Source: Chitinophagaceae bacterium DXS (GTDB taxonomy: Bacteria; Bacteroidota; Bacteroidia; Chitinophagales; Chitinophagaceae). From it: a stretch of 64,000 nt of DNA. The notes beneath the pieces were generated by a model. That model saw only the letters and a program-made list of their open reading frames with translations. It searched no databases and was not told where the DNA came from. How positions within the stretch are numbered: position 1 is the stretch's first letter; every line of letters begins with the position of its first letter. The stretch lies in assembly GCA_030345135.1 (NCBI GenBank), contig CP128386.1, forward strand, positions 279,129 through 343,128, in the 5' to 3' direction. The translations under genes were made by a program, and so were the position numbers. Of the stretch, positions 1-9,800 are shown piece after piece.

Positions 1-430
1 AGTCACGTTTTCATGCATGACAGATATTAAATGAGCGATGATAAATACTTATAATTTAGTAAAGGATTTTATCTCAGATCTGAGTCAATTCAAGATCGGA
101 AGGATGAACTGCTGATAGCTGATAGCTTAGAGCTAAAAGCTTTTTGTTTATTAGGATTTTTGAAAATTTAGATGAGCGGAAAATGGGACCGGGATTAATG
201 GGATTTGGAGATTTGCAGGATTTTTTTGTGGAGTAGTCACGTTTTCATGCATGACAGATATTAAATGAGCGATGATAAATACTTATAATTTAGTAAAGGA
301 TTTTATCTCAGATCTGAGTCAATTCAAGATCGGGAGGATGAACTGCTGATAGCTTAGAGCTAAAAGCTTTTTGTTTATTAGGATTTTTGAAAATTTAGAT
401 GAGCGGAAGATGGGACCGGGATTAGGAAGG
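1..430. repeat. Tandem duplication, about 234-bp period, with embedded heptads
   Basis: Positions 1-234 and 235 to about 430 are nearly identical. Each copy carries the perfect 12-bp palindrome CTCAGATCTGAG (73-84 in the first copy) and then a run of 7-nt words (111-145 and 345-372) of the type GCTGATA. The second copy has one GCTGATA fewer, otherwise the flanks align, so the heptads change in number as whole units. After the heptads comes a T-rich segment and a GGGACCGGGATTA stretch. No coding potential is seen. The left end is cut by the window. Confidence 0.9.
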
Positions 431-454
431 ATTTTTAAGATTTATTGGATTTTT

Positions 455-765
455 TCTTTTCTGGTGTTAGTTATCAATGAGCGTTTATAAATATCTATTA
501 TAAGGTGAAGTATTCTATCTCAGATCTGAGTCAACACAAAATCGGAAGGATGAGCTGCTGATAGCTGATAGCTGACAGCTGAAAGCTTCCAGTGATTTGT
601 CGGATTTTTTCTTTTCCATTGATATGTGAAAGCTATTTAAATCAGCGTTTATAAATATTTATTGAAGGGAAGAAATTCTATCTCAAATGTGCGTCAATAC
701 AAGATCAGAGCGATACAATGCTGATAGCTGATAGCTAATAGCTGACAGCTTTTTTTATTTTTTTT
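455..765. repeat. Two degenerate further copies of the left-end element
   Basis: Two more copies of the 1-234 element, at about 455-625 and 626-765, are clearly related but diverged. Both keep an AGCGTTTATAAATAT block, a block like ATCTCAGATCTGAGTCAA (intact in the third copy, altered in the fourth) and a heptad array (557-591 and 720-754) built on GCTGATA, GCTGACA and GCTAATA. The graded divergence suggests successive duplications of different age. The last heptads run directly into the promoter region of sdhC. Confidence 0.8.
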
Positions 766-788
766 ACAATTCGGTGGCAATCATGTCC

Positions 789-796
789 TATTTTTG
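789..796 (+). promoter_or_regulatory. Candidate -7 box for sdhCAB
   Basis: TATTTTTG fits the Bacteroidota -7 consensus TAnnTTTG and lies 32 bases before the sdhC start. No clear -33 TTTG is visible at the ideal distance. It is the only good match between the repeat region and the gene. Confidence 0.5.
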
Positions 797-828
797 CAGC
801 GATTTTCTCACAAACAACACTTGTCAGT

Positions 829-1515
829 ATGACCTTGAAACAAATTTTCACTTCTGCTGTAGGAAGGAAATTGACGATGGGCTTAAGCGGAATTTTCCTG
901 ATTCTTTTTTTGATTGTACACGTAGGATTAAATGCCTGTATCTGGGCAAACGATGGTGGTGAAATGTTCAACAGGGCGGCTCACTTTATGGGCGCGACCG
1001 TTGTAATGAGGATTTTAGAAGTTGGATTGTTTGTTTTTATTTTCATTCACATCATCCAGGGGTTAATGCTGGAAGTATCCAACCGTAGCAAGCGTGGAAC
1101 TGCTTATGCTGTAAGTTACGGCAATCGCGGTAGCAAATGGTACAGCAGAAGCATGGGCCTTTTAGGCACTATCATCCTGTTGTTCCTGGTAATTCACTGG
1201 ATCGACTTCTGGATCCCATCCCGTTTTACCGGTGTTGAGGATGTTACCCTCAGCGATGGAAAAACCGTTCACAATTTATACGCGTTAATGCAAAACAGGT
1301 TTGAAGTAACCTGGATTGTTGTAGTATATATATTAGGTTGTATTTCTTTAGCATATCACCTTGCTCATGGTTTTCAGAGCGCATTCAGAAGCCTTGGCGT
1401 TTACAACAAAAAGTATAATGTAATGCTAACCAACTTTGGCTATGCGTTTGCCATTATAGTTTCCCTGGCTTTCATTATGATGCCGGTGAGCATGTACTTC
1501 CATTGGTTAAGCTAA
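829..1515 (+). CDS. sdhC: Succinate dehydrogenase cytochrome b subunit
   Basis: This is the membrane anchor of succinate:quinone oxidoreductase (complex II), of the single-subunit cytochrome b558 type used by Bacteroidota, 228 residues. Five hydrophobic helices are visible. Histidines suited to axial haem ligation lie in or near them (H31, H74, H123, H177, H180), which fits a di-haem protein. It is the first gene of sdhC-sdhA-sdhB, the usual order in this phylum, and starts 32 bases after a TAnnTTTG box. The ATG at 829 gives the expected N-terminus, with a short polar stretch before helix one. The family assignment is secure; whether the enzyme mainly oxidises succinate or reduces fumarate cannot be read from the sequence. 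Confidence 0.95.
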   Translation: MTLKQIFTSAVGRKLTMGLSGIFLILFLIVHVGLNACIWANDGGEMFNRAAHFMGATVVMRILEVGLFVFIFIHIIQGLMLEVSNRSKRGTAYAVSYGNRGSKWYSRSMGLLGTIILLFLVIHWIDFWIPSRFTGVEDVTLSDGKTVHNLYALMQNRFEVTWIVVVYILGCISLAYHLAHGFQSAFRSLGVYNKKYNVMLTNFGYAFAIIVSLAFIMMPVSMYFHWLS

Positions 1516-1591
1516 AAAGCCCGTACGCAAAGAAAAATTGCGTGGTCATTTAATCAGAATAATCAGACTAAATCAGTTAAATCTGCGACGT

Positions 1592-3565
1592 ATGTTAGAT
1601 GCAAAAATTCCTTCAGGGCCATTAGATCAAAAATGGACCGATTATAAAGGTCATTGCAAATTGGTTAATCCTGCCAACAAGCGTAAACTGGAAGTGATCA
1701 TTGTGGGTACAGGGCTGGCAGGCGCTTCAGCAGCCGCTGCATTAGGCGAGCTGGGTTATAAAGTGAAGGCATTTTGTTTTCAGGATTCTCCCCGCCGTGC
1801 GCACTCCATTGCTGCTCAGGGTGGTATAAATGCTGCAAAGAATTATCAGAATGATGGTGACAGCGTTTTTCGCCTGTTTTACGATACAATTAAAGGTGGC
1901 GACTACCGTGCAAGAGAGGCCAATGTGCACCGCCTTGCAGAAGTTAGTGCCAATATTATAGACCAATGCGTTGCCCAGGGTGTACCCTTTGCACGTGAAT
2001 ATGGTGGATTATTGAGCAACCGTAGCTTTGGTGGTACCCAGGTGCAAAGAACTTTTTATGCTGCCGGCCAAACTGGTCAGCAATTATTAATAGGTGCATA
2101 CCAGGCACTGGAAAGACAGGTTGCTCTTGGTAATGTTGATATGTATAACCGTCACGAAATGTTAGAAGTGGTTGTGATTGACGGAAAGGCACGTGGCATC
2201 ATCACCCGTGACCTGATCACCGGCAAACTGGAAAGACATTTCGGACATTGCGTTCTATTGTGTAGTGGTGGATACGGTAACGTATTCTACCTTTCAACCA
2301 ACGCAATGGGCAGCAATGTTACTGCTGCATGGAAAGCACATAAAGCAGGAGCTTATTTTGGTAATCCTTGTTTTACACAGATCCACCCTACCTGTATTCC
2401 CGTAAGTGGTGATCATCAGAGTAAATTAACGCTGATGAGTGAATCGTTGCGTAATGACGGTAGGATCTGGGTGCCCAAAAAACAAGGTGATAACCGCAGG
2501 CCTAACGAAATTCCTGAAGAAGAAAGAGATTATTACCTGGAAAGAAGATATCCGGCATTCGGTAACCTGGTTCCGCGTGACGTGGCCAGCCGTGCTGCAA
2601 AAGAAAGATGTGATGCAGGTTATGGCGTAGGATCTTCTAAACAAGCTGTATATCTTGATTATGCAGCAGCGATAGAGAGATATGGAAAGGGTGAAGCCAA
2701 CAAACGCGGTCTTGATCATGCTTCCAAAGAAGAGATCATCGCAATGGGTAAGGATGTGGTGAAAGAAAAATATGGAAACCTGTTCGACATGTATGAAAAG
2801 ATCACAGGTGAAAATCCATATGAGGTTCCGATGCGCATTTACCCTGCTGTTCACTATACAATGGGTGGCTTGTGGGTTGACTATGAATTAATGACAACTG
2901 TTCCTGGCTTATATGCACTTGGTGAAGCTAACTTTAGCGATCACGGTGCAAACCGCCTGGGTGCTTCGGCACTAATGCAGGGCCTTGCAGACGGATATTT
3001 TGTAATTCCTTATACGCTTGGTAACTACCTGGCAGATGAAATCCGTACGAGTGCAATCCCAACTTCGCACGCCGCTTTCGAAGCTGCTGAAAAGTCAGTG
3101 AAGGACCGTATTGAAAAGCTGATGAGCATTAAAGGAGCACAAACTGTCGAAAGCTTCCACAAACGCTTAGGAAAGATCATGTGGGATAAATGTGGTATGG
3201 CTCGTAACAGCCAGGGTCTGCAGGAAGCGATCACTGAAATTCAGGCGTTGAAAAAAGAATTCTGGAGCGACCTCAGGATTCCGGGTGAAATAAATGAAAT
3301 GAACTTCGAGCTGGATAAGGCAGGTCGCGTTGCGGACTTTATCGAGTTGGGTGAGTTAATGTGTAAAGACGCTCTTGATCGCGCAGAAAGTTGCGGCGGT
3401 CACTTCCGTGAAGAAAGCCAGACTGAAGAAGGTGAAGCATTACGTCACGACGACAGGTTCATGTATGTGTCTGCCTGGGAATACAAAGGCGACCATAATT
3501 GGGAGTTACACAAAGAATCTTTGGATTACGAAGTGGTAAAACCAAGTCAGAGAAGTTATAAGTAA
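1592..3565 (+). CDS. sdhA: Succinate dehydrogenase flavoprotein subunit
   Basis: Catalytic subunit of complex II, carrying covalent FAD and the dicarboxylate site on the cytoplasmic side. The Rossmann motif GTGLAG is at residues 39-44, and H71 in the HSIAAQGG motif is the expected FAD-linking histidine. The downstream motifs HPTCIP and the [10 protein letters not shown] stretch are intact. The ATG at 1592 gives 657 residues, the usual length. The frame is open further upstream to a TTG at 1538, but that extension is not family-like. It follows sdhC by 76 bases. The stop codon at 3563-3565 shares its last base with a 7-nt repeat array. Confidence 0.96.
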   Translation: MLDAKIPSGPLDQKWTDYKGHCKLVNPANKRKLEVIIVGTGLAGASAAAALGELGYKVKAFCFQDSPRRAHSIAAQGGINAAKNYQNDGDSVFRLFYDTIKGGDYRAREANVHRLAEVSANIIDQCVAQGVPFAREYGGLLSNRSFGGTQVQRTFYAAGQTGQQLLIGAYQALERQVALGNVDMYNRHEMLEVVVIDGKARGIITRDLITGKLERHFGHCVLLCSGGYGNVFYLSTNAMGSNVTAAWKAHKAGAYFGNPCFTQIHPTCIPVSGDHQSKLTLMSESLRNDGRIWVPKKQGDNRRPNEIPEEERDYYLERRYPAFGNLVPRDVASRAAKERCDAGYGVGSSKQAVYLDYAAAIERYGKGEANKRGLDHASKEEIIAMGKDVVKEKYGNLFDMYEKITGENPYEVPMRIYPAVHYTMGGLWVDYELMTTVPGLYALGEANFSDHGANRLGASALMQGLADGYFVIPYTLGNYLADEIRTSAIPTSHAAFEAAEKSVKDRIEKLMSIKGAQTVESFHKRLGKIMWDKCGMARNSQGLQEAITEIQALKKEFWSDLRIPGEINEMNFELDKAGRVADFIELGELMCKDALDRAESCGGHFREESQTEEGEALRHDDRFMYVSAWEYKGDHNWELHKESLDYEVVKPSQRSYK

Positions 3566-3592
3566 GTTGTACGTTTTACGTTATAAGTTGTA
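3565..3592. repeat. Heptad array beginning in the sdhA stop codon
   Basis: Four consecutive 7-nt words in phase, with consensus (A/C)GTTNTA (for example CGTTATA and AGTTGTA). The first base of the array is the last base of the sdhA TAA stop, and one similar word lies just inside the coding end. The same word family, in reverse complement, forms the long array at 49593-49662. Confidence 0.75.
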
Positions 3593-3695
3593 AGTGAACA
3601 GCCGACTTACTGATGTTTGAAATTTTCAATTGAAAAAATAATCCTGTGATGCGCGAAAATGTAAAGTGTGTCACATCACATAAGCACGTTTTTCT

Positions 3696-4457
3696 ATGGA
3701 ACATAATACCATGAATCTTACGCTGAAAGTATGGAGGCAGAAAAATGCCAACGATAGGGGAAATTTTGAAACTTACCAGGTGAGCGATATATCGAGCGAG
3801 ATGTCTTTTCTCGAAATGTTTGATGTATTGAATGAGCGCCTGATCAGGGAAGGAAAAGATCCTATTGCATTTGATCACGATTGTCGCGAAGGTATTTGCG
3901 GTATGTGCTCGATGTACATTGATGGTAAGCCTCATGGTCCATGGACACAAAACACCACCTGCCAGTTGCACATGCGTGCATTTAAAGATGGCGATACAAT
4001 TGTTGTTGAACCCTGGAGGGCTAAAGCGTTCCCTGTGGTGAAGGACCTTGTTGTAGATCGTACTTCTTTTGACAGAATTATCCAGGCAGGCGGTTATATT
4101 TCAGTAAACACAGGTAATGCCGTTGATGCAAACGCGCTTCCTGTTGAAAAAGAGAAAGCTGATGCTGCCTTTGCTGCTGCGGCCTGTATAGGTTGCGGTG
4201 CCTGCGTTGCGGCTTGTAAAAACAGCTCTGCACTGTTATTTGTGAGTGCTAAAGTGGCGCATCTTGCATTGTTACCACAGGGTGATCCTGAGCGCAAAAC
4301 GCGTGTTGTTAACATGGTAGCTCAAATGGATAAAGAAGGCTTTGGTTCATGTACCGCTACAGGAGCATGTGAGGCCACCTGTCCAAAAGGTATTACTATT
4401 GAGAACATTGCGAGATTGAACAAAGAATATATGGTTGCCAGCCTTACTTCAAAATAA
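3696..4457 (+). CDS. sdhB: Succinate dehydrogenase iron-sulfur subunit
   Basis: Electron-transfer subunit of complex II, linking the FAD in SdhA to the haem subunit. The N-terminal plant-type ferredoxin domain has C63, C68, C71 (motif CREGICGMC) and C89 for the 2Fe-2S cluster. The C-terminal half has [11 protein letters not shown] for the 4Fe-4S cluster and later cysteines, including CEATCP, for the 3Fe-4S and 4Fe-4S clusters. At 253 residues it has the normal length. An alternative ATG lies at 3711, five codons in, and cannot be excluded. It is the last gene of the operon and is followed by a good terminator at 4482-4513. Confidence 0.96.
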   Translation: MEHNTMNLTLKVWRQKNANDRGNFETYQVSDISSEMSFLEMFDVLNERLIREGKDPIAFDHDCREGICGMCSMYIDGKPHGPWTQNTTCQLHMRAFKDGDTIVVEPWRAKAFPVVKDLVVDRTSFDRIIQAGGYISVNTGNAVDANALPVEKEKADAAFAAAACIGCGACVAACKNSSALLFVSAKVAHLALLPQGDPERKTRVVNMVAQMDKEGFGSCTATGACEATCPKGITIENIARLNKEYMVASLTSK

Positions 4458-4481
4458 GCCTGCGCAATAAAAAATGTGAAT

Positions 4482-4513
4482 ATGCCGCTCCTGGTTCAGG
4501 GCGGCATTTTTTG
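4482..4513 (+). terminator. Rho-independent terminator after sdhB
   Basis: A hairpin with arms ATGCCGC and GCGGCAT, extended by CCTG/CAGG with a one-base bulge, is followed by a run of six or more T. It lies 25 bases after the sdhB stop and closes the sdhCAB operon. Confidence 0.85.
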
Positions 4514-4683
4514 TTCCGCAAAGTTGGATCAGCTTAGGTTCTCCGTATCTATGGGCATGTATTAAAAATTGCCAAAGCTGACTTATCTCATATTTTTTGC
4601 CCCCAACATAAGTTAAGTTGCAATATGCCATACGAGCCGTTGTATCCAAGCGGCTTGTCTTCTTGTTATTTAAATCAAGCCAT

Positions 4684-4884
4684 ATGAAAAAGAAACTGGC
4701 CATTGCCTGTTGCTCATTATTAGCCTGGGTAGTGACTTTGGGAACTCCTGTTCAAACTGGTATTACAGAGGGTGCATCTTCCAACACATCACGCTATTTA
4801 TTTGAGCCATTTGACGTAGTTGTAATAACATTCGTTGCATCGGCTTTTTACTTTTTGTTTATCAGGAAGAACAGTGAGCGATGA
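4684..4884 (+). CDS. Small membrane protein of unknown function
   Basis: A 66-residue protein with a basic start (MKKK), a first hydrophobic stretch at about residues 5-20 that could be a signal peptide or anchor, a polar middle, and a second hydrophobic helix at about 45-60 ending in a basic tail. I chose the ATG at 4684 because the open frame upstream (to 4618) encodes an unlikely leader. A near-consensus promoter (TTG at 4569 and TATTTTTTG at 4591) lies upstream. It precedes the HypB-like gene by 50 bases on the same strand, so the two may be co-transcribed. I do not recognise the family. Confidence 0.55.
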   Translation: MKKKLAIACCSLLAWVVTLGTPVQTGITEGASSNTSRYLFEPFDVVVITFVASAFYFLFIRKNSER

Positions 4885-4934
4885 AATTTCTGATGGATAT
4901 ATTTGAATTCAAACAACTCAAGTAATAATCACTT

Positions 4935-5717
4935 ATGAGTGGTTGCCATAGCAAATGGGAAAACAGTCCGGAACACGAGAAAAGTTGCGGACGATGTGCT
5001 AACTGCGCGAACGGTCATGTGCACGCGCATGATCAAAATACGGAAAGAAATAAACACCCGGGCTCTGAAAGCCGTTCGTCGGTTTCGTCAGATGGGAATG
5101 AAATACCTGCTGCAAGGAACCGGTTCTATTTTGAGTCAAAGAATATTGTTGCTATTAACTTGTTGGGAGCATCAGGTGCGGGTAAAACCAGCTTGCTTGA
5201 GAATACCATTACTGCTCTTTCCGGTGAAATCTGTTTCTCTGTAATTGAAACTGATAGACATAGCAACTACGATACTAAAAGAATTGAAGAAACTGAGGCC
5301 AGGGTAATAAGTTTACGTACGGGTGATGGATGCCAGCTTTTTAGCCAGATGATTAATGATGCGTTGAAGATATTGAAGCCGGAAAATAATTCAGTTTTGT
5401 TTATTGAGAACCTGGCGGCTCCGCTTTGCCCAACTTTACACGACGTGGGTGAGCAAAAACGGGTTGTTATTTTGAGTGTAACGGAAGGGGAAGAAAAGCC
5501 TTTGGTGTATCCTGAGATGTATAAAACGGCAGACTTATGTCTGATTAGCAAAAGTGATCTGTTGCCGTATGTTGATATTGATCTAGAATACCTGAAAGCA
5601 AATATTCGAAAGGTGAATAATGATTTGCGTTGCATAATACTTTCCTGTCGACTTAATGAAGGGATGAATGAATGGTACGACTGGATAAGAGCAATATCTA
5701 AAATGAAAAAGAAATAA
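4935..5717 (+). CDS. HypB-like GTPase, orphan, with altered metal site
   Basis: A SIMIBI-class GTPase most like HypB, which delivers nickel to NiFe-hydrogenase. Residues 78-86 form the P-loop (GASGAGKTS), the block SVTEGEEKPLVYPEMY follows at about 181-196, and the ARNRFYF segment before the G domain matches HypB. The N-terminus is Cys/His-rich (C4, C18, C21, C24, then HVHAHD). Differences matter: the metal-binding Cys-His pair of HypB is C133-Q134 here, the ENVGNLVCP block reads ENLAAPLCP, and the NKxD base-recognition motif is SKSD (205-208). No hydrogenase or other hyp gene is in the window. It may serve another metalloenzyme or have lost nickel delivery. Confidence 0.75.
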   Translation: MSGCHSKWENSPEHEKSCGRCANCANGHVHAHDQNTERNKHPGSESRSSVSSDGNEIPAARNRFYFESKNIVAINLLGASGAGKTSLLENTITALSGEICFSVIETDRHSNYDTKRIEETEARVISLRTGDGCQLFSQMINDALKILKPENNSVLFIENLAAPLCPTLHDVGEQKRVVILSVTEGEEKPLVYPEMYKTADLCLISKSDLLPYVDIDLEYLKANIRKVNNDLRCIILSCRLNEGMNEWYDWIRAISKMKKK

Positions 5718-5971
5718 GGTAATGGATCAAAAAGCTCTTGTTTTGGTGAATGAAAAGTTAAATCGCAATAATGCATTTTTATTTCCTTTATAAGCATTAT
5801 TACCAGTGTTCGCAATAAGCATTTGAACACCTTGAATTTAGAAACTTTAGTTTTAGGCAGCGTTAGAAGTTGCATGTTAAATTGCCCTAAATGCCCGCGT
5901 TTTAACTCTGGGCAAGGTTTATTTCAGCATAAATATGCAGACCTTTACAGCAGCACCATAATTGAAACGCT

Positions 5972-6304
5972 ATGAAAGTGTTGAACAGAATTGAGGATGA
6001 CGATAAGCGTTTGCTTCGCACAGCTTCAACGATTGAATTATATAAGCACAGCAGGGTTATTCTTGCTGCCTTTGCAATTTTGCTTCCAGGATTCGTGTTT
6101 TTCCTTGGGGCTCTTGTTATGAATGAATATTCTGTTGCAGTTATTGCTTTACTATTTTCTTTGTCCGGATTTTTACTTGCTAAATGGTTAATCGACGGGA
6201 AAGCGGAAAAGCTTAAAAAGCAAGAACGCGCTCAACAGGACGAGCAGGATGTCATTCAATTCCCTTCCTCAAAGACAGGTGGTTTTGCCAAATACCAATC
6301 ATAG
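5972..6304 (+). CDS. Two-helix membrane protein of unknown function
   Basis: A 110-residue protein with an acidic and basic N-terminal segment of about 28 residues, two hydrophobic helices at about 29-50 and 54-72 joined by a very short loop, and a charged C-terminal tail rich in Lys, Gln and Asp. This hairpin layout would put both ends on the same side of the membrane. It stands 254 bases after the HypB-like gene, with no recognisable terminator between them. I do not recognise the family. Gene-like composition and a plausible ATG support that it is real. Confidence 0.6.
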   Translation: MKVLNRIEDDDKRLLRTASTIELYKHSRVILAAFAILLPGFVFFLGALVMNEYSVAVIALLFSLSGFLLAKWLIDGKAEKLKKQERAQQDEQDVIQFPSSKTGGFAKYQS

Positions 6305-6848
6305 CGATCCCCAACGTTTGATCAGCGTTCGGGTGAGAACGACTTTGATAGCGTTACACGTGGACAGTGAAGCGCAGTACCAATCATTTACAGTCAATGA
6401 GCTAATACATAAAAGCTCCGTGATTTAAAAAACAAAACCCCGATAGACATCGGGGCCGACATGAGAAAATCTACTGACTAATTTGTTTGCTTGCTATTAT
6501 TCTTCCACAAAGATGTCTTCGCAATATGAACTAATATTTAACCGCACGTGAATAAACTATTAACAAAGCGGAGGAAGGCACCATGTCTGATTTTTGATCG
6601 CTGATCTCTGATTTCCTTAGGTTCTACCTGCAAACAAGAGTTAACATTATTTATTCGAAAAGGAAGATTTAAGGTTTATCAGGTCATTTTCAATATTGGG
6701 CAGTACGCTCATTTCGTACAAATCAGAGAAAAAAAAAATCAGCGATCAATAAATCATCCCTCAATTCAGCCATCAGGTTTTTGCGTAACAAAAAGGGCCG
6801 CATCCGTTTCCGGAACAGCCCCTTTTTAATTATACCTTAGCTATATTA
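6305..6848. other. Gene-free stretch with two hairpins
   Basis: No convincing reading frame. It holds a perfect hairpin CCCCGAT-AGAC-ATCGGGG at 6438-6455, whose upstream A-rich side would make a T-tract on the minus strand, and the terminator at 6790-6827. The rest is AT-rich and shows nothing I can name. Confidence 0.6.
6790..6827 (-). terminator. Terminator after the TonB-dependent receptor
   Basis: AAAAAGGG and CCCTTTTT form the arms around a GC-containing loop. The symmetric A/T tails allow termination on either strand. It lies 22 bases beyond the minus-strand receptor stop at 6849. Confidence 0.75.
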
Positions 6849-9800
6849 TTAGAATGTGTATTTCAATCCTAATTGTGCTTGCCAGCGGCTGTTAAGCGGG
6901 TCAACCGTATAGTATTTGCCGTTATCAGTTGTTGGTTTCTGGAAGCTGAACGTTGGCGTATAGTTCTTCGCAGGATCTGAACTTGGATTGCCTGGTTTAA
7001 TACCGTTAGCATCTGTTTCAAACTTCAGGAAGTTAACTGTATAGTTGTTTGTGTTACTTACGAAAGTAATGTGTCCCCAGTCATTATTCAGGAAGTTCAG
7101 GAAGTTAAACATATCCAGGCTTAACTGAAGTGAATGCTGTTTGTTGTTGCCTTTAAATCTGAATTCGTGCATCAGCTTTAAATCAAGCGTATGGTTCCAT
7201 GGAGTGCGAAGTGCATTTCTTGAAGCATACTGACCACGGTGGCCTTTCAGGTATTTATCACCTTCGATGAAGGCATTCAGATCGTTCCACTGAGAAGGAT
7301 CTTTCAGGTTGATATCTGACTGACTCTTTGGAATATAAGGCAACGCTGCGTTACCATTGATGATGCCGCCCGGTGCGCCGGTGTAAACAAGGCTGTATGG
7401 GCTACCACTCTGACCTGAATAAACAAAACTTAATGAAGTGATGTTTGTATTCGAACCATTCCAGTTAACACTTGTTCCTGCAAAAGCAACTATGCGATGA
7501 CGCAAATCAAAGTTTGAATAGGCAAGTTGCGGATTGTTTGCAGAGATTGCAGGGTTATAATCCCAGTTACTTTGGAATGAGTTACGAATACCATTGCTGA
7601 TGTCTTTAGACATGCCATAAGTGTAAGCTGCAGACCAGTTAATGTTCATCAGGTTTTTCGCACCGAGTTTAATATTGTTGGTAACTTTTGACAGCTGTGC
7701 AGTAAGATTGTAGCGGTATCCCTCTTTTGTATTGCTTAATAAGAACACGCTTGAATATTTACTGCTAACATCACCACCTGTATACAGAGGCGTTTGTGTA
7801 GGTCCTGTGCTGTAGTACTTCACACCACTGTCTTTCTTGTTGATCTGCTGGAACATAACATCGTTGATGGTCTTGGTGTACATCGCATCCAATGTAAGTT
7901 TATATCCATTGCCGAATTTGAAATCGGCTGCAATATTTGAACGCCAGATAGTTGGCATTTTGAAATTGTTGTCAATCAGGTCAAGCTCTCTTTTATTTAC
8001 TGCGCCTGCTCCACCATATTTGCCGATTGTATCAACCAGTTGATTGGGTCCTACTAAAGGAACATAACCGTTGTTTGAATTCTTGTAGTCGATGTTGCCG
8101 TAGTCGTTACCATTAAGTGTATAAGCATAACCTAACCATGCGAACGGAACTCTTCCGGTGAAAATGCCGCTACCACCTCTTAACACTACAGATTGATCAT
8201 TGTTGATATCCCAGTTGAATCCCAATCTTGGTGAAATAGTTGCGTTACCCAGCCATTTGTTATTCAGTTGACTGAAAGGAGTATGACTATAGGTTCCGGA
8301 TTCGTGTGTGTCATTTGTAATGCTGTTCAAATCCTTATCCAGTTGTGGTTGATCCCCAACATAAGAATAGTCAATGCGGAGACCCGGAGTCAGTTTGAAG
8401 TTCTTGGTTAAAGAAATTTCATCCTGCGCATAAGCACTCAGCATTGCTACGTTAAACTTAGCTCCAGGTGTATTCTCGGAAAGGTTGGTAAAGTTGTTTT
8501 TACCCTGGTCAAAAGCGAAAGTACCACGAATACGGCTTGGAATATTGTTTACAAAGTTATCAACGGTACCGTATTGCCAACGGCCGTTCCACGAGTTAAT
8601 AAATCCGTAATTAAAGTCATAGAACTCGTTGTGCGTACCAAAAGTGAACTTGTTGATGCCTTTTGTCCAGCTAACGTTATCAGTAAGTTCAATCGTTTTC
8701 TGGCGGGTATTGTAAATAGCAGCTTCGCGCCATGTACCTAACCACACGTTGCCTGCTCCGTTGGTAATATCAATATAAGGAGAAGGTGTATTTCCGCTGC
8801 GAGGAAAATCTCTGTAATCATGAACATTGATATAGCTAACTATCAGGTTGTTGTTTACTGAGTTGCTCAGTTTGCTCTTCAGTTCTGCAACAACATTCAC
8901 GTTCTTTGTATGTTGTGTAAAGTCTGTTGATGAAAACTGGAATGTAGTGTTTGTACGCTCAAGGTTGTTACCCTCACCATTTGTATAGATTGCTCTGACC
9001 ATTAATGAGTTGTTCGCATTAATGTTGTAATCTATACGGGCGAAGAATTTATCACTGTTTGTAAAGATTTTGTATTTGTCATAAGAACCTGCATCAAAAC
9101 CTGCGGCTTGATATGCTGCAGCAATTCTTTGTGCATCAGCAACTGTAACAGCCGCACCTTTGTCACCTGCATTGAAAAAAGTAGGCTCTTGTCTGCGTGT
9201 AATTTCACCATTAACAATAAAGAACAATTTGTTTTTGATGATGGGCCCACTCAGGGTTGCACCGTATTGATAATCGTAAAAATCAGAACCGATCTTGGTT
9301 TTCTGACCATCAACACTTTTACCTACCAGTGATTGGTTTCTTCCATAGCCGTAAACAGATCCGTGGATGTCATTTGAACCGCTTTTTGTTACGGCGTTAA
9401 CACTACCGCCGGTAAAGTTACCCAGCTTCACATCGTATGGAGAAAGCTGAACCTGTACTTCCTGGATCACATCTAGACTATAAGGGTTGGTTCTTGTACC
9501 TGAACCGGCTGTTCCGCTTTGACCGCCACCACTAACACCTCCAAAAGAGTTGCTAAAGCCTATTGCGTCATTGTTCACAGCACCATCAAGCGTAATATTG
9601 TTATATCTGAAGTTAGTTCCTGCGAACGAGTTGTTGTTAGACTGAGGCGTTAAGCGTGTAAAATCGCTGATGCTTCTTCCCAGGGTAGGTAAGGTGTTCA
9701 GTTGTCTTGTTCCCACAGTCAGGCCTGATGGAGAAGCTCTTCTTCCTGAAGACATTACAGTAACTTCTTTCAGATCATTTGAAGAAGTGCTTAATGCCAC

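Noticed and set aside
2426-2854. 142-residue minus-strand frame inside sdhA
   Set aside because: Shadow of the strongly conserved sdhA coding sequence.
4935-5717. Standard hydrogenase maturation HypB
   Set aside because: The metal-binding His is Gln, the NKxD motif is changed, and no hydrogenase gene is in the window.
5267-5875. 202-residue minus-strand frame
   Set aside because: It lies over the HypB-like gene, which has clear family motifs; the minus-strand product resembles nothing.
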